Shown here: piece by piece, positions 35,057 to 42,974 of the stretch
Numbering within the stretch: the first letter of the stretch is position 1
Layout: every line of letters starts with the position of its first letter
Source: Brevibacillus laterosporus
GTDB taxonomy: Bacteria; Bacillota; Bacilli; Brevibacillales; Brevibacillaceae
Assembly: GCA_007833815.1 (NCBI GenBank)
Contig: CP033464.1
Location: forward strand, 3,156,001-3,220,000
Length of the DNA: 64,000 bases
Direction: 5' to 3'
Made by a program: the position numbers and the translations under genes
The notes under the pieces: generated by a model
What the model was told of the DNA's origin: nothing
Databases searched by the model: none
The model's input: the letters and a program-made list of their open reading frames with translations, nothing else

Positions 35057-35113
35057 ATGGCGGAAGTACCTCCAGACATAATACCTCGATTGAAAGCTTC
35101 TATTTTCATTTAA
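35057..35113 (+). CDS. Micro-ORF or truncated gene (18 residues)
   Basis: Encodes MAEVPPDIIPRLKASIFI after GGGAGGCG. It stops a few bases before an IS3 transposase remnant, so it is probably the 5' stump of a longer phage gene cut by that insertion. Confidence 0.4.
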   Translation: MAEVPPDIIPRLKASIFI

Positions 35114-35130
35114 AAACAAAAGCTCTATAG

Positions 35131-35279
35131 CCCTATGAGATACGAGATATACAAGATGCTAAAAGAAGAATTGAGGATTACATTCATTTTTACAATCAAG
35201 AATGTCTTCAAATGAATTAAAAAAACTGACGACTAATGAATTTAGGCGTCAGCTATGGGCCTATCGGCCGGGGAGTTAA
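35131..35279 (+). pseudogene. IS3-family transposase OrfB, C-terminal remnant
   Basis: The first frame gives RRIEDYIHFYNQECLQM, the end of an IS3-group DDE transposase; after a one-base shift near 35217 a second frame gives LKKLTTNEFRRQLWAYRPGS to a stop at 35279. Only about 45 codons remain. Confidence 0.75.
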
Positions 35280-35530
35280 CTGTATTCTAGCAATTACGAA
35301 CTCAAAAGATAACTTTACTATTACTTATATTTTTTATGTGCCTGAACACCCAAGAAAAGAAGCCCGATATTAATTAAATAAAATATGCTTTCGGTTTCTA
35401 TTAGATAATGATTTCCTTCTAAACTACTCAAAAAAATATACAGATAAGAATTAATAGTAAAGATCATCAAACATAGCACGAATATAAGTATCTTCAAAAA
35501 CTTACCCCCAGAAAAAATTTAAAGAGTTTA
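35280..35530. other. AT-rich spacer downstream of the secreted-protein gene
   Basis: No gene or clear structure is seen. Base composition is AT-rich like the adjacent minus-strand cargo gene and unlike the phage genes. Confidence 0.4.
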
Positions 35531-36622
35531 TTAATTAGTAGTAAGTCTTAATCTGTCGTCTTTATAGAAATATTTCACATTATATTTATGTTTCAAGTCA
35601 GCCTCGTTTGAACCAGTACTAAAACTCAGCCAAAATTCATCCCATACCTGGAGGTTAACGGAATTCCAATCAGTACCTTTATCAATGTATGCTCCTTGTG
35701 AGAATTGAAACCCTTTCTGGAAGGTAACATAGTCATAGGGATACATTGTCCATACAGCGTGATTATTTGACATGGAGAATTCATGTTTTAGAGTCAAAGG
35801 TGTAATGAAATCGGCTGACAAAGTTATATATTTATTAATAGCAATAGACATACCACTTTCTCCTTTCAAATTCTGAGGCTGTGGTTTATGCATCAGTCCA
35901 TCATATCTAGCTATCCATTGAGTTTTGAATGTCCATGGTTTAATTCTGTTATTCCCACTAGTAGGGCCCAAATACTCATGATCAGCTTGCATGTAAGTAT
36001 AGACATTTGAACCTGAACGCGGGGCTTCATATACTCTAAATATAGTCAACCAATAAGAATCATTAGTAGACCACGCATGATTCACTTTAAGTGCTGAAGC
36101 TTTTGGTTCATAGGTTCCCATAGCAAACGGGACTAGACTATTAGGGGAATTATTCGTCTTCTTCTTCGTCTTCTCTTTAGCATAATAACTATCTAAAGTA
36201 GCTTCAATTACTTTTTCAATACTATCTTGTTTATTCATATTTTTCGGCATTATCGTATCAATTGAACTTATGATATAAACGGGTATTTCTTTATCTCCAT
36301 CTTGAATTAATCCGTACGCATCAATCTTAGAAGTAGGTTTTCCATCGTCGTTTAAAGAAGAAGACTTTTCATCTGATTTAAAAGATTGAAACTTCTCCAT
36401 TTCCTCATCTTCATTACTATAATAACTGTCTATAGTTTCCAATGGAACTAGTTCAGTATCCACGAACGCAACACCATTCTTTTTTAAAGCTCTTTCAAAA
36501 TCTTTTTTTGTAGTATGTAACTCATATTCACTATTCTCTGCATGGACAACCACGTTAGGAGAAAAGACAGAACTAAAAATAACACTTGACAAACCTAAAG
36601 TAATCAAAAAACACTTTTTCAA
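35531..36622 (-). CDS. Secreted protein of unknown function
   Basis: This 363-residue protein has a strong signal peptide (hydrophobic core residues 5-22, cleavage near VHA). The N-terminal third is acidic and lysine-rich, followed by a Thr/Ser/Asn linker and a C-terminal domain rich in Trp and Tyr (NHAWSTNDSYWLTIFRVYE onward) that looks like a beta-rich extracellular fold. It is AT-rich, encoded against the phage genes and flanked by transposase fragments, so it is foreign cargo. The family is not recognised; toxin-like or adhesive roles are only guesses. Confidence 0.7.
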   Translation of the reverse strand: MKKCFLITLGLSSVIFSSVFSPNVVVHAENSEYELHTTKKDFERALKKNGVAFVDTELVPLETIDSYYSNEDEEMEKFQSFKSDEKSSSLNDDGKPTSKIDAYGLIQDGDKEIPVYIISSIDTIMPKNMNKQDSIEKVIEATLDSYYAKEKTKKKTNNSPNSLVPFAMGTYEPKASALKVNHAWSTNDSYWLTIFRVYEAPRSGSNVYTYMQADHEYLGPTSGNNRIKPWTFKTQWIARYDGLMHKPQPQNLKGESGMSIAINKYITLSADFITPLTLKHEFSMSNNHAVWTMYPYDYVTFQKGFQFSQGAYIDKGTDWNSVNLQVWDEFWLSFSTGSNEADLKHKYNVKYFYKDDRLRLTTN

Positions 36623-36759
36623 AAAAAAAACACCCTTTCTTTCAATTATTTATCAAAGATTTAATCTATGTCTACCCACCAAGAGTTCAATTAGGTAGTA
36701 ACTTTATTTAAACAGCTAATTGGATTTGAGTCAATTATTGGAAACAAAAAAGATAAGTA

Positions 36760-36840
36760 CTAGGATGCTTTCCTCCGCAAATCTTCCACTTCTTGAGGTG
36801 TTTTGTAGCCTAGGCTGCCATGTATTCGGGTTCGTCTTTC
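36760..36840 (-). pseudogene. IS3-family transposase C-terminal remnant
   Basis: On the minus strand the frame reads RTRIHGSLGYKTPQEVEDL and stops at 36760, the typical end of an IS3-family OrfB. It differs from the remnant at 35131, so two different IS3 elements bracket the cargo gene. Confidence 0.75.
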
Positions 36841-36844
36841 CGCG

Positions 36845-36979
36845 GACATTATTGGAGGAGTACGCGAGTCACAGTGGCGGGGGCTAGACGATGAGGTTAA
36901 GGCATTCGCGATCGAGGAACGGGAAGAAGTGCGAAAGGTACACGACGGTTTTAAACGTAGATTAAACGAGAGCTTCTGA
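36845..36979 (+). pseudogene. 3' end of a truncated phage gene
   Basis: An open frame of 44 codons (VRESQWRGLDDEVKAFAIEE... ending LNESF) runs from the IS fragment to 36979 with phage-like GC-rich codons. Its 5' part is missing, cut by the insertion. A terminator follows. Confidence 0.55.
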
Positions 36980-37008
36980 CGAGTGCCTTCCGTCGGGAGC
37001 TTTATTAT
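36970..37008 (+). terminator. Intrinsic terminator
   Basis: AGCTTCTGACG and CGTCGGGAGCT pair (two G-T pairs), followed by TTTATT. Confidence 0.7.
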
Positions 37009-37045
37009 AGTTTACGTACACTAAATGCGGTCGAGGGACGGCGTC

Positions 37046-37246
37046 ATGAGCCGTTCTTACTGCGTATCGCTCCACGCATTCGGCCGCAGATTTACCTTAT
37101 GGGAGCGTAAATATAACGGATTGGGAAGCGATAGGATGAGGGTAGTTTTTGACTGGCGTAATCTTCTATTATGGGGAATTAGCTTCGGTTCGACGACGAT
37201 GATCTGTTGCGGACCGTTTACAATATTTCGAGGTGATCGCGCATGA
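37046..37246 (+). CDS. Hypothetical phage protein
   Basis: A 66-residue frame with a hydrophobic C-terminal half (LLLWGISFGSTTMICC) whose TGA overlaps the next ATG. The start at 37046 lacks a strong ribosome site. Coding is uncertain. Confidence 0.4.
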   Translation: MSRSYCVSLHAFGRRFTLWERKYNGLGSDRMRVVFDWRNLLLWGISFGSTTMICCGPFTIFRGDRA

Positions 37247-38093
37247 GCAACGTACTAGAACGTACATACCATCCCGAGACGGGTGAAATCGGTACGTTTA
37301 TACCGGACGGGTCTCGCGTAACTATACAAACGGATGCCCAACGGGAAGCAACCCGTCAGCATTTCGAACGCGAACGAATGAGGTTGGTTTATCGCGGCTT
37401 AAATTGGGTCGCGTGTTATCACGAAGCCATACTCGGAATCATACGAGATTTAACGTTAATAGAGGCGGGAGCGCTTATCAAGTTGCTTCCGTTTTTGCGT
37501 TTTAAGAGCGAGGGAAAGCTCGTACAAGACGGCAGGCCTTTAAAGCAGACGGATATTGCGCGTGGCTCGGACGGGGAAAAACGCAGACGACCGACATACT
37601 TAGGCGTCTAGAGGCGCTTGGCGTTATTTCGTGCGAGAAGGAAGGGCGCAGTAACGTGTATTACATTAGCGTCGATTTCCATTCGATGGGCGGCGTTCTG
37701 ACTGGCGCATCCTTTACGAAAATATACCAAGTGAAGGCGCGTGAGATTGCGGAGGAGCTGACGCTTAGTGAGATCGGATTGCTATACAAGATACTTCCGT
37801 TCTTCCACTACCAGACGTACTATCTCTGCGACAATCCAGACGAGGTGAATCCGGAGGTTATTCGGCACTTGAACCGTGAGCAACTCGCAGAAAAGATCGG
37901 ACACGATCCGCAGACGGTTTCGGAATTGGTCGGGAAACTACGGAGTAAGGGCGTACTCATGACGACGGGAAGCCGGAACACAACGCACTATCTCGTACAC
38001 CCAGACGTGATGTTTCGGAAGGAATACGAGGATGAATATACGAGGGTCGTACGGAGAATGTTCGAGGAGCACCGGAGGAAGTCGTTTCAGTAA
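37243..38093 (+). pseudogene. Winged-helix DNA-binding phage protein, frameshifted
   Basis: The first frame (37243-37611) ends in QTDIARGSDG; the other frame continues GRGKTQTTDILRRLEALG and runs to 38093. One base appears lost near 37567. The restored protein of about 283 residues has two related halves, LTLIEAGALIKLLPFLRF and LTLSEIGLLYKILPFFHY, each followed by a winged-helix segment (RPLKQTDIAR, LNREQLAEKIG). It could be a replication initiator or regulator. Strong GAGGTGATC upstream. Confidence 0.75.
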
Positions 38094-38142
38094 GGTCAAA
38101 ACCGAACCTTTTACCCCGTTCAGTGAGGTCAAAACCGAACCT
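38086..38142 (+). repeat. Two 24-bp direct repeats, iteron-like
   Basis: TTCAGTAAGGTCAAAACCGA..(38086-38109) recurs at 38119-38142 with one mismatch and a 33-bp period. It starts at the 3' end of the winged-helix gene. Confidence 0.6.
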
Positions 38143-38532
38143 ATTGAAAGTGGGGATAGCGTTGTACTGGCGGGGCGGAAGGCGGTTTTTGCAGATTTTC
38201 TTCTCTTTATCTTTAGAGACGTGTAACATCGGCTAACGCCGAGCTTCGGCAAACAAGTTGCCTCGCTATCATCTTTCATCGCGAACAAAGTATAGAAGTA
38301 ATTATGACGCGATAGAAGATATTGATACCGAGGCGGCTTGTCCGCTGAGGAAGGTCACTCTTAACCTGTTTTTTGTATATCATTCCTCCAAGTTTTAAAA
38401 TAAATGAATTTTTGTTTTTATATGAAAGAAAATGAGCAAAAATCTATTTATGGTATGATTTGTAATTTTTTAAAAAGTTTAGTATAATTAAAGCTCGTTT
38501 TACAAAAAATACCTAAATGGAGATGATTACTT
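38143..38532. other. Intergenic region, GC-rich phage DNA changing to AT-rich cargo
   Basis: No gene is supported. A 16-bp sequence GGCTTGTCCGCTGAGG at 38335-38350 recurs at 41580-41595. After about 38380 the DNA turns AT-rich, marking the left side of inserted cargo. Confidence 0.45.
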
Positions 38533-39288
38533 TTGAAGAAAATTGTCATATCGAGTGCTCTAGTATTATCATTAGTTACCACGTCTAGCGTTTCGGCTTT
38601 TGCGGTAGGTCGAGATTACAGTCAAGACTACAATAATAGTAGTCAAGTGGAAGTTTTAAAGGATAGTGAGGGAAATGAATACAAAGTTGAAATAATAAAA
38701 GATGATAAACTCGAAAGAACAGTTCGTATAACAACTGAAAATAGTACAATTGAAGCAACTTATGATAAAATGGAAAATATTTTAAAATTTGATGAAGACG
38801 GGGTTATAACTGAAATAAATCTTGAGCAAGAGGAGGTATTCGAAGAGGAAGTTTCATCTGAAAAAATAAGAGCCAAAAGAGCTACCTCTGATAGGAAGCG
38901 TATAGAGAGTACAAGCGTTGCGTATTATGATTATTATTACAAGATTTATGAGTATGATGATGGCTCACTGTACTGGGATATCGGGGATGGAAAGAGGGGA
39001 AAGTATATTAAACAAACTAAAAAGAATAAAAATGATTTGTACAATTATCAAGATCAATTAGACGAGTTATTAAGACGCGAGGCTGCACTTGCTCTTAGTT
39101 CGGCTGGGGCTGTAGCTGCTGCAAAACAGGCGATATCGAATGCCAGAACTAGTTGGCCAGACGAGAAGATATTAGCCTCTTTTGCCGCACTAGGTTTTGC
39201 TGGGTGGGCTGGTTCAAATTTGCTTGATATTTTCCTACAGGAAAGAAAGGTTAAACGCGCATTCAGAGACGCGCATGATTCGGAATGA
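38533..39288 (+). CDS. Secreted protein with hydrophobic Ala/Gly-rich C-terminal part
   Basis: This 251-residue protein has a signal peptide (VISSALVLSLVTTSSVSAFA), an acidic pro-like region up to about residue 118, a basic KIRAKR site, then a Tyr/Lys-rich section and a helical Ala/Gly-rich segment (ALALSSAGAVAAAKQAISNA, ILASFAALGFAGWAG). The layout, with a possible processing site and a membrane-active tail, recalls processed bacteriocins; no family is recognised. TTG start after GGAGATG. AT-rich cargo. Confidence 0.65.
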   Translation: MKKIVISSALVLSLVTTSSVSAFAVGRDYSQDYNNSSQVEVLKDSEGNEYKVEIIKDDKLERTVRITTENSTIEATYDKMENILKFDEDGVITEINLEQEEVFEEEVSSEKIRAKRATSDRKRIESTSVAYYDYYYKIYEYDDGSLYWDIGDGKRGKYIKQTKKNKNDLYNYQDQLDELLRREAALALSSAGAVAAAKQAISNARTSWPDEKILASFAALGFAGWAGSNLLDIFLQERKVKRAFRDAHDSE

Positions 39289-39491
39289 TACTATTAAATA
39301 TCATGTTTAATAAATGGGTTATTCTTTTTTATATAACTTTTCTTGTACTTACACTTATTTTACTGTTTTTTTTAAACAATAAAAAATTACCAAGAATAAG
39401 AAAAATATTCAATTATATTAGTTCTTTTCTTCTCATTTATCTTTCTATTGGTATTATTATTTTCATTTATAACATTGTTTTAATGATATAG
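39285..39491 (+). CDS. Two-helix membrane protein coupled to the secreted protein
   Basis: This 68-residue protein has two transmembrane segments and overlaps the preceding stop by 4 nt (ATGA). The coupling suggests a shared function, for example immunity or export. No family recognised. An IS1182 element follows within 30 bp. Confidence 0.6.
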   Translation: MILLNIMFNKWVILFYITFLVLTLILLFFLNNKKLPRIRKIFNYISSFLLIYLSIGIIIFIYNIVLMI

Positions 39492-39519
39492 TGAAATAAA
39501 AAGGAACCTCGGATTTCTT

Positions 39520-41212
39520 GAGGGCACTGAAAATCTTACGATTTTCCGAAGGAATTATATAGCTTTATCAAAAAAAAGACGGCTCAAATTCATTTCTTGA
39601 ATGCAAGAGTCGTCTTTTTACCATTTTCATCGGTTTATTATTTTGTTTTTAATCCATTAATTTCAATATTCTTTTTAAGTTTACAGTGAATATAGCCATT
39701 GCCCCTTGTAACTCCATGCCAATAAGACCCGAAGATGATGCCACATCATACCCGTGTCTGTGTTTTAGCTCACTGTTTTTCGCTTCAATTTTATATCTTT
39801 CCTTTGATTTTTCTTTAAAGTACTCACTCTCTTGGAATTTTGCCTGTTCAGTATGTTCACTGGATTTAATACTCACTGAGTAACTTTTGCTTTTTGCTCC
39901 GTCTTTATAACAATCCTCTTTCAATGGACATTGCTTGCATTTCTCAATATCAAAGTAATACGTATCCGTTTGATTTTTCCCTACACCTTTTTTCCCTTGT
40001 CGAGCTTTACGGACTGCCATATGTCCTGCTTTACACACATACATCCCGGCATCCTTATTAAATTCAAATTCATCTTCCTTTTTACGATTCCCTTGCGTAA
40101 CGAGAGGGTTTAATTTAGAAACTAGTTTGATTTCATTCTTTTTACTGTAAATAATATTATCTTTTTCCGAATAAGCTGTATCACCGATAACTGTTTCAAT
40201 CTCCATGCCAGCTTCTATACTTTTCTCAATCAACGTTTGTAATTGCTTTCCATCACTTTTTTCTCCAGAAGTAATTGTTGCGGCTGTGATTATCCTTTCT
40301 TCACTCATTGCCAAGTGTGTTTTGTAGCCAAAAAACGAGGAATCTGCACTTTTATGACCAAGTTTTGCATCAGGATCTTCTGAGATTTGCAACTGTTCGA
40401 GGTCATCAGTGACAGTTTCTTTCAGTAGATTTAACTGTTCTTTTACTTTTGGATACTCGGAGATATTGCCTTCTTTTTCGATTACGTCAATGAGCTTTTG
40501 ACAGTAGTCTATTTCATCCTCTAATACATTGGATGTTGTTTTAGCAGGGAACTTCTGCTTCATATTTTCATCTATTGTGTAGACGGCTTTTCTTAATTTC
40601 TTTGATCGATCCGTGAGGATCTCCTTCGGAGATTTTTGATTATAGCGAGCTTTCGTATGAGTAGCATCAACAATAATAGCTTTACTTTTGATAATCCCCT
40701 TTTCAATAGCGATTTGAACTGTTTTATTAATAAGCATATCTAGAAGGTTAATGTCTTTTAAACGTAGCTTTCGAAATTTGGTTAAAGAACTCGCTTCTAT
40801 CACTTTCTCCTCTGGTACCATATGGAGAAAATACTTAAATGACATGTCATATTTCGAACGTTCAACCAAATCTACATCAGACAAATCATAAATAGACTTC
40901 AACAATAAATATTTAAACATACGAATAGGATCAATAGCTTTACGACCATTATCTAGGCAGTATTTATCCTTAAGCTCGTCATACACAAAAGAGAAGTCCA
41001 TAAGTTCGTTGATTTTTCGTAACAAATTATCCTTCGGAACGACTACATCATATATAGCTATAAATGGACTGAAGATCATTGATTGTTGTTTTTGAATCAT
41101 CGTACCCACCCACATAAATTGATACTTTTATTATACAGAAAAAAGGTACAATCACCTCGAAAAATGAGGGATTATACCTTTTTTTTGTTAAGTGGACTTT
41201 TTCAGTGCCCTC
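39520..41212 (-). mobile_element. IS1182-family insertion sequence
   Basis: The 1693-bp element has 14-bp perfect terminal inverted repeats (GAGGGCACTGAAAA at 39520 and its complement ending at 41212) and an 8-bp target duplication GATTTCTT at 39512-39519 and 41213-41220. It contains a single intact transposase on the minus strand. Confidence 0.92.
39649..41100 (-). CDS. IS1182-family DDE transposase
   Basis: This 483-residue transposase begins MIQKQQSMIFSPFIAIYD, has the IS1182/IS5-like catalytic blocks (VDATHTKARYN, TVIGDTAYSEKDN, and a C-terminal YKIEAKNSELKHRHGYD supplying the glutamate), and a DUF772-like N-terminal half. It appears full length, so the element may be active. Confidence 0.92.
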   Translation of the reverse strand: MIQKQQSMIFSPFIAIYDVVVPKDNLLRKINELMDFSFVYDELKDKYCLDNGRKAIDPIRMFKYLLLKSIYDLSDVDLVERSKYDMSFKYFLHMVPEEKVIEASSLTKFRKLRLKDINLLDMLINKTVQIAIEKGIIKSKAIIVDATHTKARYNQKSPKEILTDRSKKLRKAVYTIDENMKQKFPAKTTSNVLEDEIDYCQKLIDVIEKEGNISEYPKVKEQLNLLKETVTDDLEQLQISEDPDAKLGHKSADSSFFGYKTHLAMSEERIITAATITSGEKSDGKQLQTLIEKSIEAGMEIETVIGDTAYSEKDNIIYSKKNEIKLVSKLNPLVTQGNRKKEDEFEFNKDAGMYVCKAGHMAVRKARQGKKGVGKNQTDTYYFDIEKCKQCPLKEDCYKDGAKSKSYSVSIKSSEHTEQAKFQESEYFKEKSKERYKIEAKNSELKHRHGYDVASSSGLIGMELQGAMAIFTVNLKRILKLMD

Positions 41213-41346
41213 GATTTCTTCCGGGGTTTTTTGCGTTATTCCCTTACTATGAAAATAAGCTTTATAACGATTGCGGTCGTCTTTACTTAGCAAAGTGAAC
41301 GTTTAACAATAACTTCATAGAGACGGAAAGGAGGCGGTAGTACACG

Positions 41347-41538
41347 ATGCTCTTCGGACCTAATTTCTACGCTAAGATCGCGTTAATGTTACTCGGAGTT
41401 CTTACGGCAATACTCGTAGGAATCGTACTTATAGCGTGGGGGATCAGTGTGTTATTCGCGTTACCTTATTGGACGTGTTTGGGCGGACTTATCCTACTTA
41501 TAGCAGTAGCTTTATGGTTACGGAAAGGAGACGAATAA
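41347..41538 (+). CDS. Small phage membrane protein
   Basis: This 63-residue protein has two hydrophobic helices (LMLLGVLTAILVGIVLIAWG and LIAVALWL) and a basic end; GGAGGCGG upstream of ATG. Unknown function, possibly holin-like or a superinfection-exclusion membrane peptide. Confidence 0.55.
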   Translation: MLFGPNFYAKIALMLLGVLTAILVGIVLIAWGISVLFALPYWTCLGGLILLIAVALWLRKGDE

Positions 41539-41653
41539 ACACCGATGGCTAAACGATAAACAACCGAACAGTACAAGGTGGCTTGTCCGCTGAGGGCGAA
41601 GGCTCGATTGAGCCGTAGCTTACTACCTGTGTTACGTAAAGAGTAAGAGGGGG

Positions 41654-41770
41654 ATGATCGCTTTCAATCCGTTTAGTGAACTACGTTGGTACCACGTACC
41701 ATTACTACTCATTGGGGCTTCGTTGGAATTTATCGCGGATAGATACCGTGACTGGAGACGTAGAGATTAA
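41654..41770 (+). CDS. 38-residue membrane micro-protein
   Basis: The peptide has one hydrophobic helix (WYHVPLLLIGASLEFIA) and ends DWRRRD. AAGAGGGGG lies right before the ATG. Fits the style of this prophage's micro-genes. Confidence 0.45.
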   Translation: MIAFNPFSELRWYHVPLLLIGASLEFIADRYRDWRRRD

Positions 41771-41781
41771 TCGGAAGTAAG

Positions 41782-41816
41782 CACGCGGCGCCACTCGTTG
41801 GTTCCGCGTTTTTCTA
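41782..41816 (+). terminator. Intrinsic terminator
   Basis: ACGCGG and CCGCGT flank a loop and are followed by TTTTT. Confidence 0.65.
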
Positions 41817-42459
41817 TGTCTACGGAAGCACAATCGTTACGCTACGTCAAGATCACGTTTTCTTCGCGTATATAATGAAGCGTCAGGACGGATTAAGCTA
41901 CGTATTGTTACCGATACATACCGAATCAAAAGGACTATCTAGCCGAATACATCCGCACGGACGTTCCAGACGCGTGCCCTCCGAAAACATCGGGTCACCG
42001 TTGAGTTGCGTCAATTATACGTATTAACCAACGGTTATATGCGCGATCTGCACCCGTTCCCCATTTATGCACATATTATGTATACGGTTGTATTAGAACA
42101 TACGTTTGAGTCCGATAATCTACAGTATGTCAACGGCTGTTCGCATACGTAGTCCGCGCCGTTACAGCATTCGTATGGTTACGTTTCGTTATACAGTTAA
42201 CATAATCGGATGCATATCGATATATAGTGCGAACACGGCGTTATACGGGAGAATGACGGGGCTGTACGCTTGCATAACGGTTGCATGGAGTAAACGGAAG
42301 ATACTACGTTAAAGTAAGTAATTACGGTGACGTAACGTATGTAACTATCGAAAAATAAGCGACTTACGAATCCCCCAAGGCGGCCGTCGGTATCCCCGCG
42401 GTCTGGTGCCGGACTATTTCTTGCAGGTTTTAAATCACCGGGTCTAATTTAAACGAAAG

Positions 42460-42493
42460 CTACCGAATGCCTATCGGTGGCTTCTTTTTGTAC
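42460..42493 (+). terminator. Intrinsic terminator before the terminase genes
   Basis: AGCTACCGA and TCGGTGGCT pair with a short loop and a T run. Confidence 0.8.
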
Positions 42494-42518
42494 TCAATTT
42501 ACGAAAGGAGACGATAAC

Positions 42519-42974
42519 ATGGCGAAGGATTTACGCAAGTTAGAGGCGCGGCTTACCCAAGAACAGATTAAGGCGGCGCAGTTACTCGCGGTTAATAACT
42601 TTCTAGCCAAAAACCCCGTCGGCGCGGAAAAAGGGCGAATGAAGCTCGATGAAATTGCGAAGGAAGCGGGTTGCTCCGTTAGCTCACTCTACAAATGGCG
42701 CAACTATAACGAGACCTTTATCGATTACGTGAACGGCCTGTCCGCAAACGCATTTATGTCGCATCTTCCGCAGATTATGGAGAAGCACTTGGATATGACG
42801 TTAAAGGGTCAAGGATCGATGAAGGGGATTGAGCTGTTTTATAAATTCGGCGGTCTGTTGATCGATAAGTCGGAGGTTACAAACGATGATGGGCGTTCGC
42901 TACAGTCTATCGACGAACGATTAGCGGCGTTGCTGGAACGATCCAAGGAGCCTGATACCGATGGCATATCTTAA
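42519..42974 (+). CDS. Terminase small subunit
   Basis: This 151-residue protein has an N-terminal helix-turn-helix (KLDEIAKEAGCSVSSLYKWRNYN) that would bind the packaging site, and a helical C-terminal oligomerisation part. It matches the phage small-terminase layout and overlaps the large subunit gene by 14 nt. The ATG at 42519 follows AAAGGAG. Confidence 0.8.
   Translation: MAKDLRKLEARLTQEQIKAAQLLAVNNFLAKNPVGAEKGRMKLDEIAKEAGCSVSSLYKWRNYNETFIDYVNGLSANAFMSHLPQIMEKHLDMTLKGQGSMKGIELFYKFGGLLIDKSEVTNDDGRSLQSIDERLAALLERSKEPDTDGIS

Larger units (their letters stand above)
41771..42518. other. About 750 bp without a secure gene, before the terminase
   Basis: Only short, poorly supported frames are seen (for example a 50-codon frame from 41875 and a 61-codon frame from 42127). 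It contains two terminators and, by position upstream of the small terminase gene, is where a packaging site would be expected. Confidence 0.4.

Noticed and set aside
38533-39491. SdpC/SdpI killing-factor pair
   Set aside because: No cysteine pair or sequence similarity to SdpC, and the partner is too short for SdpI.
42127-42312. 61-codon ORF upstream of the terminase
   Set aside because: No ribosome site and no coding pattern; left within the uncharacterised stretch.
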